A DNA stretch of 64,000 bases, taken from Blasia pusilla (Eukaryota > Marchantiophyta > Marchantiopsida > Blasiales). The DNA is taken from assembly GCA_050084515.1 (NCBI GenBank), contig CM114274.1:7440001-7504000 (forward strand). The letters run 5' to 3'. Below, in pieces: positions 1 through 16,074 of this stretch. The number at the start of each line of letters is the position of its first letter. The stretch's first letter is position 1. The translations under genes and the position numbers were made by a program. The notes under the pieces are model-generated. The model ran no database searches and was not told the origin of the DNA. It saw only the letters and a list, made by a program, of their open reading frames with translations.

Positions 1-590
1 TTTGAGACATTCAGTTAGAGACAGTTACTATGTCCATACACAACACTCTCTCCTCAGATTTACAGCTAGAAGGTTTACAAGAACCTTCTCCAAAATTGAA
101 GAAATGGCTCTTACTTTTCATTCTGGGCTCTGAAAAAGAGTGGCAAAGCCAAATATCCAAACCCAGAGTGGAAAACACCGCGGAAAAATGGAGAAAATGT
201 GGTTCCGCGAGATAGTTTAGGACCTGACCACAAATTGGCCACTACTCCTTGACCACATATACCCTCTCATAGAATGGGTTGGCATCAGAAAGTCGGCCCA
301 AGAACATGACCAAGAGTTGGAAGAAAGGTTTGACAACTCAGAACTCTTCGATTTAGTCCAACAGAATACGGGAAAGGCTAGCTCCAAAGAAGTAAACCAA
401 AACTTTTGCGTAGGATTCTCGGATCTCGCAATTTCGTTGATGAGATCGAGTGGCAGGTTCCTGAAAGGCGTCCATCTACGTTGAAGGATCTCGTCGAACC
501 AGTTCAAAGAATGTCCAATTAAAGTAGAGATCTAGAGACTTGGAAACATGTCGGCGACTAGGCACACGAAAGAGGCTGGGGCGTAACTCT
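1..590 (+). other. Degenerate coding-like stretch inside or beside the NIPA8-like gene
   Basis: On the plus strand about 200-480 reads as one long open stretch of about 90 codons, interrupted by one early TAG, with protein-like composition (for example WFREIV near 200, and LLLDHIYPLIEW shortly after). I do not recognise the family. It lies antisense to the expected first intron of the NIPA8-like gene, so a transposon or pseudogene fragment inside that intron is the simplest reading. No second NIPA exon was found between 1 and 590. Confidence 0.25.
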
Positions 591-595
591 CTCAC

Positions 596-688
596 CTGGT
601 TGTGACCTAATTTAAGTAGATTCGTCCCAAAATTGATACCAATGCTCCCAATTATATTGATCGCAGCTCCGGTAACCCAATCTCCCAT
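596..688 (-). CDS. NIPA8: NIPA8-like magnesium transporter, first coding exon (partial gene)
   Basis: Starting at the ATG at 688 (minus), 31 codons read MGDWVTG... and end in NFGTNLLKLGHNQ, followed directly by a GT donor (CAG|gtgaga at 596/595). Plant NIPA8-type proteins (DUF803, magnesium transporter family) begin with a very similar first transmembrane helix ending in INFGTNLLKLGHNE. The residues cover a hydrophobic helix (about residues 5-24). The rest of the gene would lie at lower coordinates and outside the window; no later exon is visible in 1-590. It could also be an isolated exon or gene fragment. Product match is from memory of the family; the donor site and reading frame are seen directly. 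Confidence 0.55.
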
Positions 689-1498
689 CGCAACACCTAC
701 CGAAGACTGCAAAGAGAATCCAACCCCTGTCTGCACTCCAGCGTTAGGCCATCGGATCTCAGTTTCTATTCTAGTAAACAGCTTCCCCTCCTCTCGATCT
801 CTGACTCAGCGATATGCCTCCGACGTTCATCGCCTGTTTCCAACGTCTCCGATCCCAGAAATGTCCGCATCATACCAGCACCAGTCCACTAATTGTTCCC
901 CTCCTCATCCATATACTGATGAAAACGGGTATTCCCAGCAGATGATATCTTCCTCCCTCTTTGATCTTATCGATCCCGGGCGCACCGCTCTTGGGTGATG
1001 ATCCTAGCCGTGTCGACCATCACCTACACTCCGGCAGAGCGGGTCAGGCGATTCCGCTTCCCCTAATCATCCACTTCCCATGAAGCGCGCAAGACACCGC
1101 TGATCTGAAGGACGCACCAAGAAAGTCCCCCGGACGTTACCTCCACTTCCCAGATTCACAACAAGAAACATTCTCCCACGACACAGTCCATCCCACGCAT
1201 CCACAAATCCCCCAACCCTGTCAAATGCAGAGAAAAACCTGACCACATTCCCTCATTCTTCCCACAATCCACCACTTGTCTCACAACCCGGCACGGACTG
1301 CATACACGCTGCTCTCTTTCATCACGAACACACCGCTCTCCCCCAAAACGCCTTCCTACCACCCCTCTACACAGATGTGTACGCCCCCATCTCCATCCTC
1401 TTACACTACCCTTCTCCCTTACTCTGCTGCCCTATATCACCTCTCTGTCCCACTCCCTCCCTCCCTCTATCAAATTTGTGCAGTCCTCCATCACCACA

Positions 1499-1538
<40 letters not shown>

Positions 1539-2290
1539 AGGGAGTCCAATCTGTGCTACAGGAATGGACAAATGCTAGTTACGTACCCTTGGGGCCCAGA
1601 AAGTCAAACATCACTGATCACCTGCAGGGAATTACTCGGTCCAAGCTTGAGTGCCACCCTTGTCCTCCTCCCAGGCTGGACCCGACCTCCGGCTCGTGCT
1701 TCTCTTATTATCGCTACCGCCTGCCAGAGAGAGCTCGAAACTCCCGGCCCCGTCGATCCAAGGACCGCGACGAATCCTCTTCGGCGCGTGAGCACGCCCA
1801 GGTCAGCGCACGAGCTCCTGCGTAACCTCCATCAGCCGCAGCAGCAGCAGCGGCATCAGCTACGCCTTCAACGGCCCTGCCATTGCCCCGGAGCTCCGAT
1901 CTTCACCGGAGTCCTCCGTCTCTGCCACAATCGCAGTTCAAAATCGTTTCCTCAATTCTCCGCTCACATCCATTTCTCCCTCTCCCTCCTCTCCTCCTTC
2001 CCAAGCCCCCCTTTTCCGCAAGGACTGAATAGCAACGAACCGAATCGGATTCGGGGAAATCGAACTCGAGATTCGGGGAGATTCACGGGAACGAAATCGG
2101 GAGTAGGGGGAAAACGAAATCGGGAATCAGAAAATCGCGCAGAGAGACAGACGGGAGCGGCTGTATTCGTCCACCGCCACTCCAAACAATTCGTACAGCA
2201 TTCGCCTCTGCACTGCTGCCGCTCTCCCAAGAAACAACAAGAAAGAAATAAGAAAGAGAACAGAGGGCAGATCCATTCACTCATTGACTG
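689..2290. other. Upstream region of the NIPA8-like exon, GC-rich part at 1640-2280
   Basis: No protein-coding pattern is convincing here, although open frames overlap on both strands at 1377-2291. The segment is C/T-rich on the plus strand, becomes GC-rich and CpG-containing between 1640 and 2130, and contains a (CT)n tract at 1505-1536. Its position upstream of a minus-strand first exon fits a promoter and 5' leader, which is inference. Confidence 0.35.
1505..1536. repeat. (CT)16 microsatellite
   Basis: Uninterrupted CT dinucleotide run of 32 bases in the region upstream of the NIPA8-like exon. Confidence 0.9.
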
Positions 2291-2367
2291 ATTGATTGTT
2301 GACTCATTATTGATTCATCCATTCATTCGTTCTTTCGTTCTCTCTCTCTTTGGCTAACAGGGTCAAG

Positions 2368-2850
2368 ACTGTTAAACTTGGGTGAGATAAGAGAATTACA
2401 TGGTGTTAAGCTTGGGTCCGGAAAAGGGGAATAAAGATTGTGTTAAGCTTGGGTTAGGAAAAGAGGATTGGAAATTGTGTTAAATAATTGTGTTATAGTG
2501 AGAGGAATAGAGAGTGTGTTAAACCCGGATGAGGATAAGGGGATTAAAAATGGTGATAAACGCGGGTTAGGAGAAGAGGATTAGAGAGTGTTAAACTCAC
2601 GTGAGGGTTCAATATTGTGGTAAACATGGGTTTGGATAAGAAGGTTTGAGAGAGTGTTAAGTATGGGTTAAGATAGGATATTGCACCTTGGATTTGGGAT
2701 GCTTGTTATAGGGTGAAATAAGCATTTTTATTTGACCATGGTTAAGAGATTGCGCGTACTAGGTTGTTTGTTTGCATACCATTGGATGAAGAGTAGAGTA
2801 TGTTAAAAGTATGGGTTAGGGTAAGAGGATTAGAAGGCATTCACATGGGA
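2368..2850 (+). repeat. Degenerate tandem repeat, unit about 40-50 bp, with GGGTTAGG-like cores
   Basis: A recurring phrase of the form GTGTTAA(G/A)..TGGGTTAGGATAAGAGGATTAGAGA returns about ten times with heavy divergence (around 2372, 2404, 2444, 2518, 2560, 2595, 2660 and 2800). The GGGTTAGG core resembles plant telomere repeats, but spacing and sequence are irregular. No coding potential is seen. Confidence 0.6.
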
Positions 2851-5800
2851 CCGGCCTCCAGCAACTCCGACTCCAATATGCCTTAAACATAATCAGCGCT
2901 TCATTCAAACCAGCAAGGTTGTGTTCGAGGTCCATCCTAATGATTAGTAACTTGTTATTCCAAGTGTGAAGGCTATGACAACCTCTATTTGTAAGTAAGC
3001 AAATTTAGGGTTCATGAGAAGTCCTAACATGTATAAAAGGACCTTTGTTCCACAATCAAGGGAACTTTTTTCCTCTCTTGTAGGTTTTTGGATTTCAATT
3101 ATTATGTTTTTAATTACAACATGATGTGGTGAATCATTTTTTACTCTTTGATGTTACTCTCTTACGTTGGTATGGGTGTGTTTGAAAAAAGAATTGGTGG
3201 TTTTTTCAAGGGATGATCTTTAGTGAGATGGAACTCCTTACTTTTATGATAGGAGCAACAAGAGATGTTGATGTGGATCATCAAAGGTTGTTCATATTCT
3301 ACTTCAAGGTTGCGAAATGCCATCGCAAGCGGAGGAAGAGATTGTTGGGTTGTAACAAGACAATTCACAATGGGGGAGGTTTAAACTCATAAAGGGGATT
3401 TTATTTATACTCACATGAGACGTCGATATAAAAAATCTTTGACGAATTTCTGACGAAGCTTAAGTTGGAAATTCAAAAAATGCTCTATTAAGAATCTCGA
3501 GTGACTTATACAACATTAGACAATTGACTATTTTCAAGTATATATCCATTATCATTGACATTGTCACAAGTAGACACACACTCTGCTCCAAATTTTTAAG
3601 ATGGCCAAAAATTGATGAAATGAAGGTACAAATGACTTGATATGAGCGTATCTCTAGAGTTTCAAAAATCGTAGGAGCCAAATATAGGTCTCATATAAAA
3701 CTTAGGTTTAAACATGTTAGGAAATAGTTTATAGACCATTATAGGAATTATCACTCTGATTAGGATAAAGAGACTCGGTGGGTCTTCATGGCTCAAGCTA
3801 ATATTCTGAGAGCTCTGTGTATTGGAAAGTATTTTTTCCAAGCGTTCAGGGGTTTGGTCAATCTACTTTCTCTTTTTGTTTCTACAAGTTAATCTATCAT
3901 AAAGATAGAGAGTCAAAACAACACACAAAGCAATGATTCTGTAATATCCTCTTCACGTCGCTCTCGTTGTTGCATTCGAAGTGCCAATAGCTCTTCCCTA
4001 TCAAGCCCGTCCTCCCACGGCAGCATAATTAAGCTTTAAATAAATTTCTTCCTTTTGGAGATTACACCTTAGACTTGGTTTATGACTATTTACCTTCTTG
4101 TGACGAAAATGACTTGCAAGGACCTTACATTATTGCTTGTGAGTGTGACTTGCAACTCACAAGCAAAAACTTTTTAGTCTTTCCTCCCAACTTTCAAAAA
4201 CTCATATTCTCACTTTCAAGCGATTTTCTTTCTATAATGGAATTAAGTCATGATCTTTTTTAGGGGAAAAAATTTTCTCTTAATGTAGTAGAAGATAATC
4301 CATGTGTGAGTGAAGTTTATGGTACTAAATTCTTTTCCTTACAGTTGATTCTTTTTTTAGTATTCTCAATATGAATCCTCTTATTCTCATCCAAGTTTAG
4401 GATAAGAGGATCAATAGATCACATCCTAATCTCGACCCAAGGATAAGCAGTCACTTTGTGCCAATAGTATATTGCATACAATCTCTTAACCAAGATAAAA
4501 AAAAAATGTTAATTTCCATCCTCTGGTATGCGAACCAAGTTCAAGGTTAAATCTCAAATCATAACCCAAGTTTACTACACTCTCTTTTGTGGTTCACATT
4601 GGGAATGGAGGTATGTGAATATGCATTTTTTGGCGGAAAAAAATGAATTTTGTTTGGGATATGTTGAAACGGAGCCAAATAAGAGCTTCCAAATAGAGAG
4701 CTCAATTTCCAACTATCCCTTTGATCACTATTACGAGTGAAATACGTTCATGATGTGGTGGGCGCTCATTTCTTTCTTGGATCATCATGCAAATTAAAGT
4801 ATAAGAGATCTAGAGAACCATGCATTATTCATAGATTTTATGTGAGAGTTACAAATATAAGAGGGGTTTGAATGTTCAATCACATAAAATTAAAATTTTT
4901 ATTTGTGTTTGGAAGGTGCTAGATTTTTTATCGAATATGTAGCCATGATTGTTGAAATATTACCTATGTATAATCGCATGCAAATCATACAAAATTATGA
5001 AAAAGGCCATGATAAATTTGGTAAGGGTTGCTAAGTTTCTCGCTATTGTACCATTATATGATTATATCCTTATGGGTTCATTAAGGCTATTTTATGTAAT
5101 AATATTGATCATTATGAATTTCTTTATCTACTTTCAAAAATGAATAATTTTGGTGGACTAAAGAGTATGAATATTCGTATGAAGAATATTGCTTCTATCA
5201 TTGTAATCAAGGTATTTTGAGCTAAGACTAATAGAGGTTGCTTGCAATTCACATGAATGAGAGAAAAAAATATCCATTACCATATGAATCATAAATGTTG
5301 AGATCATAAATCTTTATTGAAGTTTTGAAGGAGAAAATGAAGAACAAAAACCCAATACATAAGAAGTTAGAGCTTTATATGTCTAAACATCAACACATAA
5401 AGCTTCAGTTGGAGAGAGAAAGGCAAGGTGGACAATCTTCAATAACCTCTACTCGCAAAAATTAAGTATGTATAACTTACCTTAGTTAGCGTGATTAGTA
5501 AGTGAGGGTATGTATCACAAAATTCCTTGAACAATGCAACTCATACTAATTTATATGAAGTTGTTCTTCTTCTCTTTACAACAGATCTTACAAGTGATCG
5601 GAGATCTCTAGTATTCAACCTTTCATCCATTGGGTCGAGATCATAAGGTAAGGGCTCTCAATTTAGGATGACAAAGTTATGCAACATTTCATTTGCAATC
5701 ATTATTCTAGAAACCACTTACATGGATGTTGGACAATCGTGCAGAATTTCCCATCTTTCTTTCAAGTGACCCAATTTTTTTTTTATTATCCTTGCTTTTG

Positions 5801-6489
5801 ATATATGTGTGTTAAACATGATTTTTTGTGGATCACCTTGATGCAAGTGTCTATAGAAATATGTATTTCAATAAACATCATCAAAGAGGATATGCAATAT
5901 CCCCAAGTATTATAGGCAGTATGATTTAATGCACTCTATCTCCAAGTAGCACGTGCTCCTCTTCAATGCATGGAAATAATGTGGATTGCCTTAAATATGC
6001 AAGATCATGAGTGAAGCCGCTGTGAATACAACATGAATCCCTAAACTTCATATTGACATCGCAAATCCCTTGGAGAAGCTAATGTTCTAAAAGCTTTAGA
6101 GTATAATAGTTTAAGAAGATCCAATTCTACTGATGGTTTCAAATTAATTAAATTAGTAATCCATTGATAAAGCCCCAAAATTACAACCGCATATAAAATA
6201 TTGTACTTTGTGAATGGATTTTGTTATCCTAGGTCAATATTCAAAATAGACCTAAAAATATTGCCATAATTTTGGTTACTTAATTTTTTGTAAGCTCCAA
6301 CAAGATACCCAATATGATAATCCGATTGAGGTTGAGGAAAAAAAATTATCATAGCAAGAAAGAGGATCTTTTCAACCTGAATCTCATGGGATCCATATGG
6401 AGCCTCATATTGAGTAAGGCTCGCTTAAGCAACCCTATTAGCATCTTGGCTCAACCTTGGTAAAGAGATTACTCCATTTATTCGTTTTA
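2851..6489. other. AT-rich intergenic tract without recognisable features
   Basis: Long AT-rich stretch with only short open frames on both strands and no recognisable protein motif, LTR end or RNA gene. Probably old, decayed transposon DNA (inference from composition). Confidence 0.4.
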
Positions 6490-7075
6490 TACATGTTTTC
6501 CTCTTTATTTGGAAAGGTGTATATTTTCCACTTAGTTCTATGAGTTTGTCATATTTTCCTTGCAATAGGATGGAAAAAACTTACTCTGGGTTTCTAGAAT
6601 TGTTTGTTTTTTCTTGGAGAAGAAAGACACCTTCCTGACGATTTTAGAGTTTATCTTATTTTCCTTAGGAGGGAAAGTAACTTTCAATTGGTTCTATGAA
6701 TTTCTTATATTTTTCTTGGAAGGGAAAATAATATCCAATTGGTTTATGGATTTGCGCTCGATATTTTCACTCTAAGGGAAGATATCTTCCACTTGGTTTA
6801 TGGCTTTTTTTATGTTTCCCTTAGTACAAAATACACTTGTAGTCTAATTTCATGTACTTTTTAAAAGTTTGTTGTGCTTTTCTTAGGAGGGAAAACAAGT
6901 TTCAAATTGTGTGTGGATTTGTTGTTTTCTTTCCCGTTGAATGGAATATAACTTTATGTTGCTTTATTAGTTTGTTATGTTTTCTTTGCAATAGGGAGGG
7001 AATATAACTACCAATTGGTTTATGAGTTTATTATGGTTTCCTTGGGGGGTGTGCTAACAACTTCCAATTTGTTTT
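6490..7075 (+). repeat. Degenerate tandem repeat, unit about 65-75 bp
   Basis: The phrase 'TTTCCTTRGGAGGGAAARTAACTTYCAATTGGTTTATGRRTTT' returns about eight times in diverged form (for example near 6555, 6660, 6715, 6775, 6890, 6945 and 7000). Spacing is roughly 60-80 bp. Not coding. Confidence 0.55.
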
Positions 7076-7092
7076 TGGGTTGTTCTTTTTTG

Positions 7093-7170
7093 TTCTTGCA
7101 ATGAGTGGGTTGCAAACCACTCATTGCAAGAAGGAATGGTTTGGAATCTACAAAAATTCCAAACCATCCC
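7093..7170. repeat. Two adjacent hairpins
   Basis: First hairpin: arms 7093-7108 and 7117-7132 (16 bp, perfect) around an 8-nt loop. Second hairpin starts at the next base: arms 7133-7147 and 7156-7170 (15 bp, one mismatch) around an 8-nt loop. Confidence 0.85.
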
Positions 7171-8469
7171 AAGCGTGTGGATTTGTTTCATTTGGGGTAA
7201 TACATGTTTCATATGGTCTTAAGATTTTTCCTCTTCCTTGGGATTGAATCCACCAAGCAATACCTCCTTATATTTTCGAGAAATAACCCATCGATGTATG
7301 CAAAAGGTCTATCATTCTCTTCTTAAAAATTAGAACTATTTATATACTTACTTTTCTCGAAACCCCTAGAATTCTTAAAGATAGTTCTTGGAGCCACATA
7401 CTTTAGGTTCTTTTAGTTGTACCACTTGGTTGCATGTTAAATAAGGGGAAACTTGTCCATTAAATTTAGTTAAGAAAATATATTTTTGGAAATATTTATT
7501 TTTGTTTAATTGAAAAAAAGAATATTTTTGAGAAAATATAAAATAAATTGGTATGTATCAAAATTGAAATATCTTAGATTTATGTTATTATTTCAATCCA
7601 TGAAACATCCCCTCGTTAATTTTTGTCATATAGGAAAAAATCTAATGATGTTATGGAATATCCATCAATTTAAGGAAAAAATTCCAATGATGTCATGAAA
7701 TATTCATCAATTTTAGTTTCTATTTTTTTTCTTTCCAACTGTGATAACTCATAAATTCATGCACCACAAATGGTAAGAGAATGCATGCCACATGTTGCGC
7801 AAGTCATGAAAAGAGAATCATCACTAGTCATTCCCAAATCCTTCAATACTATATAAGATCAAAATCCCCATGAAATAGAAATATTCCTTCAATTTTACAA
7901 ACCTCCAATCTTTGAACACCAAGTGCTTTATTACACACTCCCTAAAATTCACCATGTTAGATCTTCCATCCCCCACATTCAATGCTAGGGTCTTATGGGA
8001 TTTTTGGTACCGCAAGGGAAGTTTTTTTGGGAAGCATGAGGTATTTATAGCAATATTCTACTTGAAACAAAAACATGCCATGACTTTCACCGTACATCTC
8101 CACTTTCTACTCATAGCCAATTGTGATCCCACCATTGACCATCCCCTCTAACAACCCAAACCACCATACCAACAACCTCCATGCATTGAGGGGGTTTGGA
8201 AATCATTTTTACTCATGAAACATATGCATTCCCACCTACACGGTTGGATTCACATTCCATCCAAGCCAAATTCACTATGTTAACTGAAGATTTGATATTG
8301 GGTTTATCACACTACATTTCCATCATCCATAGCATGCCATACCTTAACATAACATGGGAACAACATGACATTGCATCCCATCACATCATATCGTGCATTC
8401 CGTATGCCATGCCCCAACATAACATAAATGAATAAGACCAAAGTCGCCACATGTAACCCCCGCACAAAA
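7171..8469. other. AT-rich intergenic tract without recognisable features
   Basis: Only short open frames; no recognisable motif. Composition changes sharply to GC-rich at about 8470. Confidence 0.4.
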
Positions 8470-9165
8470 CATGCTTCTTTATGGGAGCGAGAACAAAAAT
8501 AAACGAAAAGAAAATATTAAAAAACGAGTGCATTCCCCTCAGCGCCAGAGAAAGTCCATACACCGCTACTGTGGTGGCCCCCGACACGATGCGCATCGGA
8601 GACATTCCCGGTACATCCTCAATCCCGTCGGTCCGTCCATCCGTCCGAGAGGATTCCGATACGTCCAATCCCATTCCGACCCGCACGATCACGACGCTTC
8701 TCCCGTTCCCGCTCGCACGACGTTTCTTAGTTGAATGGCCCGGCCCCGCACTCCGTCGATGGACGGACGGACGGGAAGACGACGGTGTACAGTACAGGTC
8801 GCTCCATGAGTCGACGGCTCGTACGCACGCCCGGGCGGAGTCGCGGGTGGTGGGCCCCGATCACGCGAGCATGTTTGCGCCGCGTGCGAAAAGATACATA
8901 CAACTGTAGTAAGCGTCGTCGTATTTGTTTTTTTGTTTGTTCGTTTCGGCGAGCCGAGCCCGCGGGCTGCCCGAAACGTGGACCAATAACTCGTCGCGAA
9001 ACGAAAGCAGTCGGTTTCAGTGCCGGGGATTCGCGGTCGTTCGGGCCGCGGGTCCGATCCCGCGGGACTGCGCGACTGCGAATCACTATTATTATTCTTA
9101 TTATTAGGTAATAATAATAATAATAATAATAACACTACGACTACTGGATATCGCGACGTGGAAGC
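8470..9165. other. GC- and CpG-rich island with no recognised gene
   Basis: A compact CpG-rich segment with overlapping open frames on both strands (up to about 148 codons), none with a recognisable domain; many frames being open at once is what high GC content produces. It contains (ATT)n/(AAT)n runs at about 9088-9131. It is not next to the start of any identified gene; the nearest gene, the STR6-type gene, ends at 10938 and points toward it. An unannotated promoter or a transcript without a conserved product is possible. Confidence 0.4.
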
Positions 9166-9169
9166 AATT

Positions 9170-9790
9170 CAGTAGGGATTCGGGTTCCCGGCGAGCGCCC
9201 GATCCGGAGAGTGGGTCAAGTCGTCGTGAAAGGATATCAGTTTGGGGTGGGCGTCGGATCCGGAGAGCGTGATCAAAACAATCGTCGTGACAGGAACTCG
9301 ATGGGGATTCGCGATGAGTGCGGGCGTCCGGAGAGCGGACAAGATGCATGAGAGTGAAGCGGCCGTAGTAATAGGGTTATGCGTCGTAAGAGGAATTCGA
9401 TGGGGATTCGCGTCTGGGACGGGCGTTAGATCAGGAGAGCTGAGATGTGCGTGGAAGAGAATAATAGGGGAATTCGTCGTAAAAGCGGCGCGTCGATGAG
9501 GATTCACGTTTGGGCCGGGTGTCGGATCCGGTGTGCATGAGTGCGAATCGGGCGCGGTAGGTTAATGCGTCGTGAAAGCAATCGAGTGGGCGTTCACGGT
9601 CGGGCTGGGGGGCGTACGATCCGGAGACCGGGGATGCTGCATGAGTCCGTCCTGCGCGAGAATAATAATACGAGCCAGAATGCTTCAGCCTTTGGAGTTA
9701 TGGTCCCAAAAGCAATTCGGTAGGGATTCACGTTTGGGGAGGGCATCCGATCTCGGGGATAGCCGAGACATTGCGTGAGTGAAGGAGGCG
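9170..9790 (+). repeat. Degenerate minisatellite, unit about 90-135 bp, GC-rich
   Basis: The phrase 'RAATTCGATGGGGATTCGCGTTTGGGCCGGGCG...ATCCGGAGAG' returns about six times: near 9175, 9302, 9401, 9496, 9585 and 9720, plus a half unit near 9240. Copies are strongly diverged. Each copy is followed by a GCRTCGTGAAAG-like phrase. No coding assignment. Confidence 0.65.
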
Positions 9791-10937
9791 CAATAATATT
9801 ATTCTCCACACTTATTCATTCATGACAGGAGAGGAAGAAGACGATGAAGGTGGAGGAGCTGTGTCCTCTAGTGGCAGAGGAAAGCCACTCGAGGATATGA
9901 GCACCGCTCCTACTATCGCGTGAGAAGCTGCCACGAAGAAACGGATGGTCATTTAGAGAACGAGTGTGTAGCTTTTTTCTTACAAAGGTTATGTCCGGCA
10001 GATCGGGAATCGGGCGTCCCTGTGGACATTAATTGCGGCTCGGCCACTGAAGGCAGGGAACCAACCAATAATGATATTTTGGAAGTTAGTGAGAGGTTGT
10101 TTACTAGTGGTAGTAGTGGGCGCTCGCTGTCTTGTTTATTGGACGCCCTGTTGTCGATTCGTCCAGTGGAGGTGCAATCACTGTTCAAGGAATCCATGTC
10201 TCCAGGGTTTTAAAGTTTCCTTGCTTTGATCTCTCCGAGAACAGTCTTCCTTCCATTCGAGGATCCGGACTGCCCTTAAAACGAAGGAAAGAAGACGGTA
10301 TAGAGCTATCCGGTGTGAAAGATCCGCTCAAACAACACGACGTCGTGAAACTCCTCTCGTCAAGAAAGATTGACGTTCTCTGAAAATGAAACCATACAGG
10401 CATCGCCCGTCATAGACTGGCACGTCCTCGCTCTTTTGGATTTTAAACCCAGCCATCCGCAGCATGTTCTAAGAGGCCTTCACACTGGGGATCACGTCGG
10501 TGTCCCCAAGTCCTGAGAGTCCATTCATTTACTCATGTCCTGTATTTTCTTGCTCACACCAGTAGAAACATTCCATTCGCGCCTGTAAGTCGCATGCTTG
10601 CGGTGTCTAACAAGAGGGAGCACCACGTGATTGTGAACTTCTAGCTCCAGACGTGGGTCTTTAAACATGGAAGTCTTCCTTGGCAGAAGATTCCCGAGTA
10701 ACATCTCGCAGTGTCCCGTCGGCCTACATATTTTACTATCGTTGAATAACCTTATCCTCTCCTCATCGACGAGTTCTAGGAGGGTGGATGTGTGCCTTCT
10801 TAGATGATTGAACTGATCTAGAAACTGCGAAACGAAAATTTAACGGTAGAATTTCCTAAAATGTTATCTCATAAACCCTAGGACAGCTTGGTTGAGTGTA
10901 GGTAAGCCTTCGACAGCCACCCGACGCCAACCATACC
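9791..10937. other. 3' flank of the STR6-type gene with unassigned open frames
   Basis: Two plus-strand open frames (9920-10213 and 10132-10383) overlap in different frames and have reasonable composition, but match no family I know and have no clear splice context. The part nearest 10937 is the likely 3' untranslated region of the minus-strand gene. Confidence 0.25.
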
Positions 10938-14726
<3,789 letters not shown>

Positions 14727-16070
14727 TGTGGCAGTGTTTCAGACTGCAACAGCTGCGCAGTTTTTCAGCAGCATTACTGAAGCTCAATGCAGTTCAGAGT
14801 TGAGCATGCAAACCTAACGATGGGATGCCATCCACCTGCTCGTTCATGAACTCTCAGAATCTCGCACGATTTCGTTTCGTCTGCAGAGAGCAGATGTTTC
14901 AGAAACCCCTGTAACAATAGCATGCCATCTACGTAATCTTTCATGAACTCTTACACCTAGCAAGATTTCGTTCCTGTTTCAAAAAACCCATGGCCTTGGA
15001 GGTAGAGAACTTCCAGCAGCCGTAGCAAACCTGTGGGAAACCATCCTCCTCTCGCAGCCCTTACTCGAAGCAGCAGCATAGCGAACAGCCTTCCCTAGCC
15101 ACCATCCAGTCGCACTAATCTACACGTTGCAAGGCTAAGAAGAAAAACAAGTGTATGTAGCAGCTTTGAGGGCAGCCCAATGTCATTTGTGCTCTGGAAC
15201 GCCCTGAGGTTCGCGGATAATCAGATTCGGGTCTCTACACGCATTCCTTTTTCCTTTTGTGCACGTTCGAGCCTGTGACACAAAGATCGTTGCTACAGGT
15301 CGCCCTTGCTGGACTCCTGGTTCCAATTCGAGACGGCCCACAATTGCGCTTCTCGTGCAGAGTTTCTGTTGGCTGTCCTGTTCACATCCAGAGACCAAAA
15401 GTCAGCAAGCACATTTGTGCTGTAGGGGGTGGCAGCTTCTCTTGCTACGAACGTAGAGAGCGACGACGTCTCACCTAGATGAGAGATTCAAATTCGAGGC
15501 AGCTCACAATTGCGCTTCTCTTACAGACGCGACTCTATTGACTTTCCTTCACTCTTCAGATCCAGAGGCCAAAAGCCTTCAGGCAATTTTGTGCTGTAGT
15601 GAGTAGCAGCTTCTCTTGCTGCGTTGAGAGCAAAAACATATCAGCCAGATGGCAGACACTTACTCCTTCTGTCTTTAACCCTAACCCCAGAGCAAGAGCA
15701 GCCAGTCTCTTGGTAGATCAAAGGAGGCCCTGAGCTTGACCGAGCTATGCAGGTCTTCTAAGGTCCAGTCAAGCGAAGGCGTGGAGGAGCTCCTGTAGTG
15801 AGAAAACCCCTGGGGAAACTGGATCACTGCAAACGTAGCGGCTCCAATTTTCTTCTCGAGCACAATTCTGTTTGGTTGGTTGCTGCTGCCAATCTCCATC
15901 GTGGCTGGACATTGATGGATTCAAAAAATCCATTCGAGCCGGTAACACTGGCACCTTACTCTCCTCTCTATCTCTCCCTCTCCCTCTTCCCCTGTCACGC
16001 TTGTAGGAACAATGGGGAATGGATGCGCGTTAACACACCTGCAACAATCTTAGGAGATCCACAGAGCAGG
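14727..16070. other. Intergenic region upstream of STR6-type gene, with two diverged tandem duplications
   Basis: Two diverged copies of a roughly 110-bp segment lie at about 14825-14895 and 14920-14985 (shared 'TCATGAACTCT..A....AGATTTCGTT'). A second pair lies at about 15330-15460 and 15490-15635 (shared 'CACAATTGCGCTTCTC', 'CATCCAGAG.CCAAAAG', 'TTTTGTGCTGTAG..GG', 'GCAGCTTCTCTTGCT'). A short open frame at 15681-15899 (minus) matches nothing known. Promoter elements of the STR6-type gene must lie near 14750, but none is recognisable. Confidence 0.5.
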
Positions 16071-16074
16071 AATC

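Noticed and set aside
1377-2291. 304-codon plus-strand open frame
   Set aside because: Low-complexity Pro/Ser/Leu composition over CT-rich and GC-rich DNA, with overlapping frames on both strands and no domain.
8481-9135. Overlapping 100-150-codon frames on both strands in the GC island
   Set aside because: Many simultaneous open frames result from high GC; no recognisable domain, and compositions are Arg/Pro/Thr-rich.
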